Positions 1-13,020 of a stretch of 64,000 nt of DNA are shown piece after piece. The position numbers were made by a program, and so were the translations under genes. The notes under the pieces are model-generated. The model had not been told where the DNA came from. It did no database searches and worked only from the letters and a program-made list of their open reading frames with translations. The stretch is from Planococcus citri (Eukaryota > Arthropoda > Insecta > Hemiptera > Pseudococcidae), in the NCBI RefSeq assembly GCF_950023065.1, contig NC_088680.1, forward strand, positions 9,970,559 to 10,034,558, read 5' to 3'. Numbering within the stretch: position 1 is the stretch's first letter; the number at the start of each line of letters is the position of its first letter.

Positions 1-2640
1 TTTTTATGCTTCTTTTATTTACTTAATTTCCTTATTACCTGCGAAGTTGAATAATATGATCTAATGAATGTAAAAAAATATGTTCAAAATGTAAAAAAAA
101 TACTTGAATGTGTTGAAAATTTAATATTAACTTTGCATGTTTGGGAGAAAAAAAAGACTTTGTTGTAGACCATCTTCTGAAGTAAAAAAAAAGTAAGCAG
201 AAGTGAGTCATGTATTTTGAAACTTACCCTGGAAATATTTTCTTCCTGCCACATCCCTCTTTCTGGTTCGACCTGTTCTTAATTTTCTGTAAAAAAGAGG
301 AAAAAAATAAAGAATTAGATAAAGTTACTTCGAAGGGCTAAAAATGATTACAGATATCGAGTTTTCATAAATTCATCATTTATGATAAAAAAGTGCACCG
401 TTTTGAGAAGTGAATTTATCGTTCTCAAAATGAAGAAATGATCACCAAGTTCTCGCGTATTGTAAAGGGAGATATTAATCGAAATAGAATCGAGTGTAAG
501 GGGATGAAACGTGTACAAAGATGAGACACAGAAGAAAAAAAGGCGAGCAGGGCAGGAGGAGGCAATCCGATAAATGGTCAAAAATAACGCGGTATTCTCG
601 CGAACGATAAATAGCCCGAGTTAGACCCATATGCGTATAAGATAGTCTATCAAAGAATGAAAAGGAACTGCGCTGAAAAATGGAGCCCGGTATGTTGAGC
701 GACAATAAAAATGTCGGATAATGTTGATAAATGAAACCGCGTGTACTATTTGGGTTCTCTGTCTCTTTCTTTATCAGTTGATAGAGTGAGCACCTTCGCT
801 TACTTCTACGTCTCTTCTATTTTTCCAAATAATAGCGTGACGGTTAAAAGTTATATTTCGAGCGTGCGGTTTCCATTTTTAGATATTCTATGGTTAGCCT
901 TTTTATTTATACGCTTGTAATCGGCAAACCCCACCGACAGTCCGATATCCACAGCAAAGTGTGAAAATACGCTTTTCAAAATCGTTCACTTGCTTTCGCT
1001 GCTGATGCTGGTAGAATTGATGGCTGACTTTGCTCTCTCATCCGGCCAGGTTTTTATTTCGTTTACATCCACAAAAAATGCGATATTTTTTACATCTTCT
1101 GGATACACGAAACTCATCCCGAATAGTTGAATCATTTCACAGCCACGAACCTTTAATACATCTCGATTCGATGGGTTAATTTTTTATCAACTTTTGTCCT
1201 TCATTTTATCATAAATTATTCTCTCGATATAAGCTTTTCCATGTTACTCTTCTATTTATCTACCAATTAGAATAGCTTCAGCTATGTAAACGTATCATTG
1301 CTGAATTACAAATTTCAATCGACTTTTGGTCTCTTTTACCGTCGTCGTTGACCTCGTTAATTACTCGTGGAAAAAAACCACCACCAAAAGCTGTTTGCTT
1401 TCCAAACTCTCTTCATTAATAATACTCGTAGTTATATCGTTGGTATTAAACGTATAAGGATTTATTTTCCATTCTCATTTCAGGTAGCCCACCGCACGTC
1501 TCACATCTGGTATGCTAAATAAGTACAAAATCTTAATTATTTCGCTCGCCTCTTATAATTCCTTTTTCTCAGATAACAATTTGAATAGCAGTTAAATGAT
1601 TTTAGTAAAAAATTAATTAAAAAATAGTCTCGAATGAAACACGTTCTCCACCACAATGGTACATTTTTCGTATATTTCCGTTCCTACTTTAGACAAATAA
1701 TACCGCCAGAGGTTTTTTTCCACTTTTCTGTATACTTACCTAATGCTCCAAAGGTGTTTTTTTTTGTTTTTTCCAAAGCGTGAAATTTTGCATTTAATTA
1801 CGTTTTAAATCGGTAGGTACTTTTTGTGTAGTCTCGTACAGTAATACTTGAGAGGGAAATTTTATTGTGAGGTTCACTGCTCAGTGGTGCTCTGTCGTGA
1901 GCTTGGGCCACACTTAACTTAGGAATTGACCCAGTTAAAAGTTTTGTGTTGAGAAAGGGCTCGTGAGTTTGTATCTTTGTGCGCGAACCTTTTCATAAAT
2001 AATTGTGTGGAAATAATGAGTTTTGTAATTGTTCGTATATAGTTTTTATCTTATTATTACGACGAGATTTAAGGGGTATATTTTCGAAATGAATGGAATG
2101 GATTGAGAAAGGGATCGGTTTGGGGAAGACGATGGGAGAGGGAGAAGAAGGAAGGGGATGGAGTCTTTGTTCGAGTGGAGGAAATGGAGCATAAGGTATT
2201 TGACTGTTTAATATTTTTGAGAATGATTTGAAAATGCTCATAATTTAAACGAAGTAGTCTGATCCAGAACATTAGTTGGTTTTATGAAAATTTATGGAAA
2301 TGTCATAATTTTGAAGCAAAGTCAGCCATGATTTTTCATCAGAGTGAGATTTCAGTCACAAGAATTCATAATGTGTTTAATTTAAAAGTTTGTAGAGGTC
2401 AGTTCCATTTTTATTTTACGAAGAGATAATAGAGAGAGGGGGAAAGGGGGTAAGGTCCAGAAGTCCAATATTTCAAAATAATGGAAACTTTATCGAGTTG
2501 AGAATACTTTTTTCAACATGTTAAATGAAGGAATGAGTAGTCGAATACCTCTAAAATTCTGAAAATCGTCGTTCGAGTGATTTTTTGCTCACTATTGTGA
2601 ACACATTTGACTTCTGTGATCTAAAAAACAATTACATAGG
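1..2640. other. AT-rich DNA, no gene recognised
   Basis: Mostly A/T-rich sequence. About 600-1500 is less homopolymeric and contains more CpG than its surroundings, but open frames there are short, without recognisable domains and without convincing splice context. I see no RNA gene or TIR element. It could be intron or intergenic DNA. Confidence 0.5.
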
Positions 2641-2950
2641 TCTGTATTTAAGATGGATCCTGAAAAAAAATGTTGCAAAATTTAGTGGTCACTTTAATTT
2701 TGAGTTGAAAATCACCTATGGGTCCTCAAAGAGAGTGAATTTTTGAAAAAATTGTTTTTTTTTTGATCCGGCCCCTATCACCCTGTATATGTACTTAGAA
2801 AAAAATGACTCAGTTCTGAAAAATAGTATTTGAGACTCTGGGTGTACTTGGACCATTCCCATTAAAATCCAAGACCATTTTAACAGTCTACTGAGCGATT
2901 AAAAATTGGCAAAACACTCATTTTCGAAAGAATTCGAGTTCTAAAATTTT
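2640..2950 (+). repeat. dispersed repeat family F, copy 1
   Basis: Shares ordered short blocks with copies near 12530 and 26310: a cCTCAAAGAG block, a following 'gatccggcccctat'-type block, 'tatttgagactctggg', 'ttggaccattcccatt' and 'ctactgagcgattaaaa'. The order is preserved, which argues against chance similarity in AT-rich DNA. No coding capacity is seen. Its class is unknown to me. Confidence 0.55.
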
Positions 2951-3764
2951 TTTCTCCTCAAATAATTTATAAAAGCTGTTTTTATGACAACGACGAGTTT
3001 AAAAGATTTTAACGACCTTTTTCTTTAAGAAAAATGAACCAGCGTTAGTAATTAGATCATTTCAACAATCGCATTTCTCCTTCTCTTTTAAAACTCTACC
3101 AATTTAAGGCCATTTTGGAGCTTTCAGCTAGTTTTCAACTTCCTCCAAAAATTAAAAATTGCTCCAGAAGGGGTCAAAATGAACTCATGGTGTTAATTGG
3201 ACACTCTCATTAAATGCTTTAGTTGGTTACGTACCTCGAATTTCCAACATTATCAGTTCATTATCTATTAAATTTTTGACCAATTTGTAAACATCCCTTT
3301 AAAAAATAAATTTAAAAAATTAAAAATCTCGATTCACACGAAAAAACCTCCTTTAAAGTACCTATTTTGGCACCTCCCCCAAAAATTTTGAAATTTCTTG
3401 AAAAAATTGAAATTGGATCGACGGCTTTAAAATCATCATGTCAGACGAGGGTGGTTCTTGTTTTGAAGTCTCTTCCTTTTTTGTGCTCTCAGCCCTCGAG
3501 TTATTGGATTGTAAAATGAAATAATTTCTCATTTTTTTGATTTATTCTTCCAAAGTTCAAAAAAAGTTGCGATGAAAGCTCCTCTCTTCCCCTATGTTAC
3601 CAGTGAAAAATGAATTATTCCTTTTTCAGAATTTCTTTAAAATAATCCAAAAATACTGAACTGATTGCTCAATAATGTAGATGCCACCATTGCATAAAGC
3701 TTCCAAAATTGGAGAAATCTACAAATATGAATCCTTCTAAATAACTCTTTTTTCGCGACAAAAA

Positions 3765-3810
3765 TCTCACAAAAGAATCTAAAATTATACTTCTAGATTC
3801 TTTTGTGAGA
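3765..3810. repeat. perfect 17-bp inverted repeat (hairpin)
   Basis: TCTCACAAAAGAATCTA at 3765-3781 is exactly reverse-complemented at 3794-3810, with a 12-nt loop. Pairing does not extend outside the arms. The stem is short for an animal miRNA precursor and may instead be the remnant of a small palindromic insertion. Confidence 0.75.
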
Positions 3811-6800
3811 ATAGAACTAGCTAAAATTTTCTAAAATGATCAATGTTTTGAAAAAAAAACTGATAAAAATTGCCCTTCAAGTTGGAGAAATTTTGAAAAT
3901 TTGATTCTTGGTTGAAAAGTCGGTCCTGTTGTATGAGAGTCCCTCCCCCATGTTGGATTACATGAAGTGACTTACAAATATTTATGAAAAATTCTGGCCA
4001 AAAATTAAAAATTTTCATTTTTTTGTTGCAAAATTCAATTTTATTGTCAATTTTTTCAACTTGATGAGGGAATGACGAAATTAACCTTATTTGGATGGAT
4101 CAAAGAACGTATTTGTTTTGAAATTACTTACCTAACAACTTTGATTTATTAAATTTGGCTGGATTTTTAGATGGGGGGGGGGGAGAGGGGTTTGTAATGA
4201 AAAGACCAATATTTTTTAGAGATTGCATGAGAAAGTTATTTTCATTATTATTAAAAATGAGATTGTTTATTTAAAAAAAGTTCTGACCAATAATGCAATA
4301 AAACGAAAATTTTGTTGATAAATCGGATTTTCTTTTTCATTCTGCAAGTTTTGAGGTTAGAAAGCTAAAATTTTCAGATTTTTCTCCATAAAAACTAATC
4401 ATTTTAAGGAGGGGCAAGGGGGAAGGACGATGCAACAAAAATCGAAAAAAAAACAGATTTTTTAGATTGCTTAAATTTTTTGAATTCATTATAACTCTAT
4501 ACTTAAATGAACTTTATCACTCAAAATTTTGCACAAGGAAATGTTAAGACATATGTACTTACTTTCTTTATCCAGTTTGTTTTTTTATTTTTTTTATTTT
4601 CAAATTAGAGAGTGTTACTTCAAATGGATTTACTCTTCAAAACCCAAAAACAATCTTTTGGAGGTAAACTAAACAATTTTTTTTTTAAATATTTGCTCAT
4701 CTTGATTAATTGTTCAATGAAGATTGCTCAACCAGCAGAGAATTTCTGAATCAGTCAAGAAGAAATCAAAAGATAATCTGAAAATACTTTACCAGTCCAA
4801 ATTTCAAAAACTTTAAAGAAACGGATTTTTGAGAATTAGTTCCCAAAATCGATTAAAAGAGTCACAAAGAAGATGAATCCAAGAAATCCAAAAATCCGCT
4901 GAAAGCTGCAGAACGACCTGAAACTGTTACCAATCGATTTAGAGGGTCAGAAATGAAGTATCACCCAAATTTTTGGTTTCTCTCTCAAATTGAACAGATT
5001 TTGAATCCCTCATGAATCAATCTAGATTTTCAAAATTCACCAAAAAAATGAAAAAATGAAATTCAACGATTGAATTTGATCTTTTTCGATTTTTTTCTGA
5101 CCCCCTTGAAACATATCTATATTTGATGATTGAAACACCTTCCTTGTTATTTTTACTTTCAAAAAAATTATCAAAATATATCTCTTTATTTTTCTACCTT
5201 TATCGGTTGCTCTCAAACAAAAAGATCTTTAATAGAAAAATTACGTCAAGGCCAAACTACGAATATTATTACAAACCTTAAAATTTCATCGTATACTACG
5301 TTGTACTTATAATAAGTAACTCAACAAATAACATAATTATCTCGTACCCGCGTATTAAACCATTTAATAACTCGAGTAAACTCTCACAAACGAAAAAAAC
5401 CTTCAACCGAATAAACGGTACAAAAATAAAAATTAAATTCCTTTTACCGCGTCTTTGTCGAGGAAAAAAACGAACCTAATCTTATCAAGTATTTATTCAT
5501 TTCTTGAAAAATATCATCACGATGGAAAAGAATACCTAAGAGAGAGGAATTCGTGCCAAAAATACGAGAAAAAAATCAAAGCAAAACCAATTACCTAATT
5601 TCAATCTATTCATTAGGAAAAAAGAAAAAAAAAACTGAATAAAAGATGGCTTTTTCCTCAATCAAATTCAGATTTTCTCAACATCCTATATACGCGACCG
5701 AATAATTGATTGTTATGAAAAGTTCCTAAAATTGGTAGCTATTGAATCGGCGTTTAGCGAACTTTTTTTATGTTCCATTATGTAGAAAAATACGTATGAA
5801 TTTTTTTCGGTATTTGTTATGGTTTGCTTTTCAATCGTTTCTCTCTTTAATAGGGTCGTTTGGAAAAGGTTTGAATAGAGAAAAAATTCAATAAAAACGT
5901 TCGCAATGTTCGCTTCTTTTCGGCATTTGGTTGGCTTTTGCAAGAATTTTGTTTAATTGTAATTTCTCTCTTTTCGATTCGACTTTTTTTTTCGCCTCTA
6001 AAACGAAATTTTCTTATACTCACGAATTTGACAACAATATCGAAAACGAAGGGCTTTGGAATTCATATCTTGATAAATGAACCCCTATCGGTAATTTTTC
6101 ACAGCCAAGATGAGCTTCACAATTCCAACATTATCATCTTTTTCAACACCAATTTTTTGCCTCTTTCAATTTACCAAAATTTCTAAAGCTTATGAAACGT
6201 ACCTACGACAATCGATACCTCTTTTATATCGAACCCAACTCGGTGTAATCGAATTATAAAAAATGAATGAAACATACTTGAAAAAAAGAAAACGACCTTT
6301 GACGAAGGAAAAAATTCGTTCGCCGAAAAAAAAGTCAGCCAATTTCGACCAATTTGTTGAAAAAGCCCGGTAATACGCTAATTAGAAGCATCTTCCAGGC
6401 TGCTGATGTTAATAGCAAAATGTTACTCGTGTACTATTGTGAAATACACGCCAACAGCTTTTGTACACAGTTAACAATGCTATAGACGCTCCCAAGTTGA
6501 TTGCTTTTTTCGTGTAAGCGTTACAAATAGGTATATTGATAGCTTTTTGAAAATTTCCAGTCGCTTTGTGCTAAAAGAAACTTCTTCGAGATGAAAGGCT
6601 TCGTATAGCGCTGACAAACTAAATTTGGTGTGATTTTCAATTAAGGAGGTAAATTGATTTTATACGAGGGGATTTTTCTTGCTTCTTTACATCAACGAAC
6701 GTGTACCCACATAAGGTTTCGAGATGTTTATTAAAACTGGTTCCGTTCTGCTTCTTTTACTGTGCAGTTAAAATTTTATAATCGACGATGTTCCCATTGA

Positions 6801-6814
6801 GTCTCGAGGGTACG

Positions 6815-6845
6815 AAAAAAAAAGAAAAGAAAAGAAAAGAAAAGA
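6815..6845 (+). repeat. (AAAAG)n simple repeat
   Basis: Four or more uninterrupted AAAAG units preceded by a longer A run. Confidence 0.8.
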
Positions 6846-7509
6846 GAAACATCAGCGGTAAATATGAATTTTTTTAGTTATTCAAAAATATTCGATTTCT
6901 CCTCACTTTTGACCTCGCTGAAAGGAAGTGTCAAAAATTACATTTTTTTTTTTCAAAAAAAAGTCAATTGACATTTAGGTAAGTAAAATGTAATTATGTG
7001 CTTCCTAATCCAATGAGTACTGTTTCTCCCTTCGTCACATAAAAAATCGATTCACACGAGGTAAACTTTTTAAACTGTTTGTGTAAAAATTGAAAATTTG
7101 TATGAGATGAACCGTGAAGAATTATTTTGACCTCAGAAGCTGACGGAAATTGCAAACCCTTGAATTTTATAAATCATTAGTACAAATAAAATTTTCCCAT
7201 GTGGGTATACCTACTAAAAAAATTCAAGTAATACTCTAATTTTCTTCTGAGTTCATTAATTTTGAGATATGCATTTGGCGAGGGACAGGAGAGTTGAATG
7301 TCTGGAAGTCAACATTTTCAATAATTATTCAGTGGGATCAAAATCTCTCTCATTCATTTGGGGGAGGGGAGGAAGGGGGTATTAAGCTATACAATTCAAA
7401 AGATCAACAGGTCAATAGAATAACTATTGATTTTCCCAATAAGAACAGAGTTCACCAAAAAATACCATAACTTGACAGAAATTCCTGAACACAGCCAACA
7501 ACTTACTCA

Positions 7510-8400
7510 CTGAAAAATAATACTGCTTCACCGACGGTTATCAGTAATTTAACAGAAATTTACCAGAATTTAAATTATTACAAAATAATTTACCAAAAAT
7601 TACCACAAATTTACCAGAAATTACAAAAAATCAGCCAAAATTAGCGGTACCTTTCTAAATTACCAAAAGTTACAAGTAATTCATCAAGAATTACCAGTAA
7701 ATTACCAAAAATTACTAATTCACCAAAAGTTACCAGTAATTTACCAAAAATTATTAACCTATCAAAAATCACCAGCAATTTACCAAAAACTAGCGGTAAT
7801 TCACCAAAAACTACCAGAATTTAAAAAAAATTACCAGCAATTTATCAAAAATCACCAGTAATTTACCAAAAAATTACCAATAATTTACCAAGAATTAATG
7901 TTGCCGGTAATTTACCAAAAACTACAGGTAATTTACCAAAAATTATCAAAATTTACAAAAAATTACCAGCAATTTATCAAAAAACATCAGTAATTTACCA
8001 AAAAATTACCAGTACTTTACCAGAAATTCCCAAACATTTACCAAAAAATATGTAGGTACCAAAAGTTTAACAAAAAATTAGGAGGAATTTACCAGAAATT
8101 ATTGTTAACTTATCAGAAATTGACCAGTTTTTTACTAAAAATTTACATAAAAATACTTTGAATTTACCAGAAATTACCAGTAATTTACCTGAAATTATCA
8201 ATAATTTGTTTACCAAAAATTACCAGTAATTTACTTTCCTAAAAATTACCAGTAATTTACTTTCCTAAAAATAATCAGTAATTTACGGAAAATGTCCAGT
8301 GATTTACCAGAAATTACCCATAATCTATCAGAAATTATCAGTTATTAACCAAAAATAACCAAAAAACTGCCAGTAACCCGTTCAACAATGACAACGCTAA
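7510..8400 (+). repeat. degenerate 21-bp minisatellite, left block
   Basis: Repeated TTACCAGTAATTTACC and TTACCAAAAATTACC words with irregular spacing. These are diverged versions of the unit that is nearly perfect at 9460-9830. Divergence increases away from the core, as expected for the edge of a tandem array. Confidence 0.85.
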
Positions 8401-9224
8401 TTTTCATGTAAATGTTGATCCATCCACATCTGTCACTTTTGGATACCACATGTTGACGTGAATTTTGACTCTATTTTGACCAATTGTCGATGCAATTGTT
8501 GACCAATGTTGATCGACATTCATGTTGACAATTATTAATTTCAAAAATGGAAATTTTTTCGAAAAAAGATCTTCTCAAAGGTGGACATTGCTCATGCTGA
8601 AAGAAGCATCAACGTGGAGGCCAACTCCAAGAGGTACAGACTTAAAGTCTGTACAAAATCAGAAGTTGAACATAAACTCCTTATATTGAGAAAGTGCAAT
8701 AATTCATCTAGGAGTACTGAACTGATACATTTTCATGTCAGCAACATGTCGATGTTAATGTCGATGTGAAATTTGACATCAATCAAATACATCCACGATA
8801 TCAACATCATTTTCAAAATTTGAGAAATGTTTGAAAATTTGGTCGAGGTTGGTGTTGATGTAATTGTGGACCATCAACAACTCCAAACTATGAAAAAATG
8901 AATAATTTTGTAAATGCCATCAAAAATTTGTTCTTCTCTGATGATATTTCAAATGTTTACTGAACTTATAAACACTAAAACAAAATTTCAATTCTGAAAA
9001 ATTGGTCGACATAGTTGTGGATGTAAATTTCAAGTATCAAATTTTACATCAACATGTCAACATCGCATGTCAAGGAACCAGAAATAATGAGGAATTTTCA
9101 AAAATGTTTACTAACCTGGCTTATTTACAGACAAAAAATTCCTACTGAATAACTAATTGATCACTTTTTTATCATAATATTGGAAAACACATGGTCGATG
9201 TAAATTTCAACGTCGACAATTGTT
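8400..9224. other. spacer rich in GATGTTGACATC-like words
   Basis: Between the two minisatellite blocks lies unrelated sequence in which ATGTTGAC, GTCGATGT, ACATCAAC and GTCGACAT recur in both orientations (for example 8410-8530, 8735-8830, 9000-9080 and 9190-9225). The spacing is irregular and I could not define a unit. It may be a separate old satellite or an insertion into the 21-bp array. Confidence 0.5.
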
Positions 9225-10210
9225 GTGCAAGAACTTACTGAAAATTTACAAAAAATCACTTTAAATTTACCAGAAATTACCATTAAATTACCAGAATTTA
9301 CCAGTAATTTACCAAATTACCAGAATTTACCATTAATTTACCAGAATTTACCATTAATTTACCAGAAATTACCAGTAATTTACCAGAAATTACTATTAAT
9401 TTACCAGAAATTACTATTAATTTACCAGAAATTACCAGAAATTTACCAGAAATTACCAGTAATTTACCAGAAATTGCCAGTAATTTACCAGAAATTACCA
9501 GTAATTTACCAGAAATTACCAGTAATTTACCTTACCAGTAATTTACCAGAAATTACCAGTGATTTACCAGAAATTACCAGTAATTTACCAGAAATTACCA
9601 GTAATTTACCAGAAATTACCAGTAATTTACCAGAAATTACCAGTAATTACCAGAAATTACCAGTAATTTACCAGAAATTACCAGTAATTTACCAGAAATT
9701 ACCAGTAATTTACCAGAAATTACCAGTAATTTACCAGAAATTACCAGTAATTTACCAGAAATTACCAGTAATTTACCAGAAATTACCAGTAATTTACCAG
9801 AAATTACCAGTAATTCACCAGAAATTACCGAAACTCACCTGTAAGTTACCAAGATTTGGCAGTAGTTTACTAGAAATTACTAAAATTTTACCAAAGAATA
9901 CTGAAAGTTTTATAAAAGTCAAGAAGAATTCACCAGATGTTTACTAGAAACTATTGGTAACTCATCAGAAATAGCCAGTAACCTACAAGAAATCACCAGT
10001 AATTTACCAAAAATTTACTAGAAATTATAACCAATAATTCACCAGAAATTACCAAAAATTTACCAGAAATTACTATAGTAATGTACAAAAAGTTTTCATA
10101 AATTTACCAGAATCAAGATTATTGAAAATTTACCCAAGCTTACCAAAATCTACCAGTAATTTACCGGAAATTACCAGTAATTTACCAAAAATCACCAATA
10201 CTTCGTCAAA
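9225..10210 (+). repeat. 21-bp minisatellite, main block
   Basis: The unit is 21 bp and contains TTTACCAGAAATTACCAGT. Copies are nearly identical from about 9460 to 9830 and diverge on both sides. Because 21 is a multiple of three, the array opens a 240-codon frame with a 7-residue period (IYQKLPV or NLPEITS), so that frame follows from the repeat and is not evidence of a protein. Two single 'TTAC' slips (near 9535 and 9645) shift the phase inside the array. Confidence 0.92.
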
Positions 10211-11233
10211 AACTACCAGAATAAATAAAATTTTTCAAAATCAGGTCAAGTTCCCCCAATTAAATGTTTTTTTTTAGGAGAGAGGAGTTGAATATCACAA
10301 AATTTTGAAAATAAGACGTCTTTCTCTCCCTTTGGAGCTTTTTATTGCCTACAGAACTTACTTTATTTATTCTAAAATTTTAAAATTTTTCAAACCCTCA
10401 GAAAAAATGAAATTGAAGACGTTGGAAATGGAAAAATTTTTAGATGATAAAATTTAACATCAAATTTCCATTAACTTGAATAGAATTATAATGCTCTAGG
10501 GTAGCTAACTTTGAAAAAAAAATGAAAACCATCAAAAGAACGATCAAACACCTCGAAAAGCAACCTAAAAACCCAACCTACATAACGAAACAAGAGACCT
10601 ACTGACAAAATCATTTCACAAGTCAACTTTCGCAACTTGCCAGAACAGTGTAGCAACGATTTGCACATTCCAGCAAACTAATCGCCAGGAATTACGACCT
10701 AGAGAGTTCGCATAACTCCGGAAACAGTTAGGAAGACTTTCAATTTAGAAAACGTCTACTTTGAAGGCGCGCGGTTTTCGTAGGTGAAACGTGTGACATT
10801 AAGAGTACGCGATTTCGAGATGATTTGAAAAATTTACGTTGGGATTTGGCAATGATTTATGAAACCGAAACGAAGCATTTTACAAAACCTGCTATGCCAA
10901 GATAACGGCTGAATTTTTCCACCCAGCAAAAGTATTAACACTATAGAGATAGGTACCTACTCGTACTTATACTGCTACTTTCTCTTCATACTTATATCTA
11001 GCTCGTACAACAGAATCTTTCAAGCAGTCGAGATCTCTTTATTTCTTAAAAATGAAACGTTCCATCGCTCGTATAGTAGACAAATTCATTATGAAAGAAA
11101 ATGATCAATTAATTACGTATAAAATTAGAAACGTTAACGTAACGTGAAAAAAAACACGCTTTTAATCAATTTATCAGCTAAATTGGCGCGAGTATAGTGT
11201 AACCCTTAATTGTTTAGCCATTTTGCGTCCCAC

Positions 11234-11263
11234 TGGTTCGACTTGGAGTCCGAACTCGAACCA
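11234..11263. repeat. 8-bp perfect inverted repeat
   Basis: TGGTTCGA at 11234-11241 is exactly reverse-complemented by TCGAACCA at 11256-11263, with a 14-nt loop. The GGTTCGA word resembles a pol III B box, but no A box or cloverleaf can be built around it. Confidence 0.5.
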
Positions 11264-12189
11264 ATATTATAGTCGTACTCTATTTTAAGCGAGCAACGTA
11301 GCGCATCCAACTAATTATAATTATCTCTAAATATTTCAGCTACTTAATCAATCCCTCCCCCCTCGCTTAGAATACGCGCGACGCGACGATGAAGGAGGAA
11401 AATGCTAAAGCGTTATAAGGAAGATCTTTGCATGGGTAAGTTATAAAAGATCTTTCCATTTAATTAAAAGACGTTTTGTAAAACATTTAACTGTTGACGT
11501 TAATATATTAGAGAGTTTAATCTGCACAATATCTAGCAACGATTAATTCTTCGCCATCGCATCGAATTACAACTTATCACAAAACACTGTACATGTATTT
11601 TTTCTCTTCATCGTGCAGCCTAATTGATTGCGACGGGAATTTGGGAATACAGATACACGTCCCCTTTGAGGCAGTTTGTGAGAGACGCATTTTGCCTCAC
11701 ACAACACAACACAACATAGGCTCACACACACATAGACACAACACGTATACGTATAAAAAAATATTTAAAATAGATGAAAAACTTTCCATGTAAAAGAGCA
11801 CAGTACTGCGCCCGGGCACACAGTCGAGTTTTCTTTCACAAAGGTTTTTCTCTTTCTCGTTTTCCGGAAGAAATTAAAGATAGAAATATCCTGCCGGCGA
11901 AGACGTTACTTTTGCCTTTTGTTAGCTTTTCTATTCTACTCGCTCGTCAGACTTTTTCCCTTCGGCACCGTTATCACTGTTTACTTATCAACTTATTTCT
12001 TTCCGCACACCTTGATAACTATATTATCTTTTTCGCAGTAAGTGAATACAACTCGGTTAAAACTCCAACGACGATGAGAATAGTGTAGCGAAAACTGAAA
12101 ACTTTGCCCGAAAAACTTCCAAAATGTTCTTTTTTTTCGTTCTCGTTCTTGGCTTGGTTCTTTTTTCTACTTCTCTTCTCTCGTCTCTA

Positions 12190-12206
12190 GTCGTCGTCGT
12201 CGTCGT
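12190..12206 (+). repeat. (GTC)n microsatellite
   Basis: Uninterrupted GTC triplets in a CpG-rich stretch. Similar triplet runs occur near 28337 and 40078. Confidence 0.85.
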
Positions 12207-12529
12207 GCTTCTCTTTCGTTATTCTTTGATGTATTTATGTTTTAAAACAGATTTTTCTTTAGACCTTTCTTCTTAACGTAGAGGAGTGAGTGGGAAAAAA
12301 ATCAACACGAGTAACAATCCGAAAAGAACGAAATATGTGATTAAAGTTTCATCTAGGATGGAATAAAAAAGGTGGATTTTGGGACGAAAAAATAATGCTC
12401 GCGTCGACTAACGTAAAAGGTGAAATAGAGGCACGATTTATGCCCTTGATAAGACATCAGCATGAATCACGATGGAGCAGGATTTTGATCAAATTCAGCA
12501 GGAAACTTCATTTTGAATTGAATGAAAGT

Positions 12530-13020
12530 CACTCAGAAAAAATTTAAGCTGCGAAGGAGCACATAGAAGGGAGATATGAGTTTTCAAAGATGAGGTATTT
12601 TCGAAAATAATCGTGATTTTTTCGCTTAAGCTCCTACCCAACCTGTTTTGGGAAACATAACACAGTCCGAAAGATATTATTTGAAATTCTGCGTCGACCT
12701 AAACCATCGCCATTAAATCCAAGACCACTTCCAAAATTCTACTGAGTCAAATCAAAAAAAAAAAAAAAAAAAAAAAACAGCAAATTAAAGACATCATTTT
12801 TGAAACTGGGCAAATATTTTGGAATACAGTGGTGCCAATTTTTTATAATTAACTTCTTGCGAATTTCAAAAAATCTAAAACACTGGCCAGAAACTTTTTA
12901 AATTTTTTCGATTTTTTGAACAATTTTTTCAAAAATCCCCCCACTTTGAGGATCCATATCTCCTCTCCAAGAGCACCTCCTAGCTGCAATTTACTCTAAA
13001 ATCGGTATTTTGGTGTTAAT
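12530..13020. repeat. dispersed repeat family F, copy 2, with partial inverted arm
   Basis: The left part (12530-12745) carries the family F blocks in forward order: CACTCAGAAAAAATTT, 'acctgttttggg', 'gacctaaaccatcgccatt' and 'ctactgagtcaaa'. The segment 12900-13020 holds the beginning of the same unit in reverse complement ('ctttgaggatccatatctcc', 'tagctgcaattt'). A run of 24 A lies between the arms (12754-12777). Confidence 0.6.
12754..12777 (+). repeat. A24 homopolymer
   Basis: Uninterrupted run of A at the apex side of family F copy 2. No element with a target duplication could be tied to it. Confidence 0.9.

Larger units (their letters stand above)
2951..7500. other. AT-rich DNA with simple repeats, no gene recognised
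   Basis: A long A/T-rich stretch with a perfect hairpin at 3765-3810, a G run at 4174-4183 and an AAAAG simple repeat at 6815-6845. About 5130-6800 is less degenerate and more CpG-containing than the rest. Open frames up to 82 codons look random: rich in Phe, Lys, Asn and Ile, with no motif. Confidence 0.5.
10230..12530. other. relatively unique, CpG-containing DNA, no gene recognised
   Basis: From about 10480 to 12420 the sequence has fewer homopolymers and more CpG than the flanks and includes a (GTC)n run and a short inverted repeat. Open frames (60-104 codons) have no recognisable domain. It may hold non-coding functional sequence, but nothing specific can be read from it. Confidence 0.4.

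Noticed and set aside
9225..9947. 240-codon open frame as a repetitive protein
   Set aside because: It is exactly coextensive with the 21-bp minisatellite. The 7-residue period follows from 21 being divisible by three, and the frame is lost where the repeat decays.
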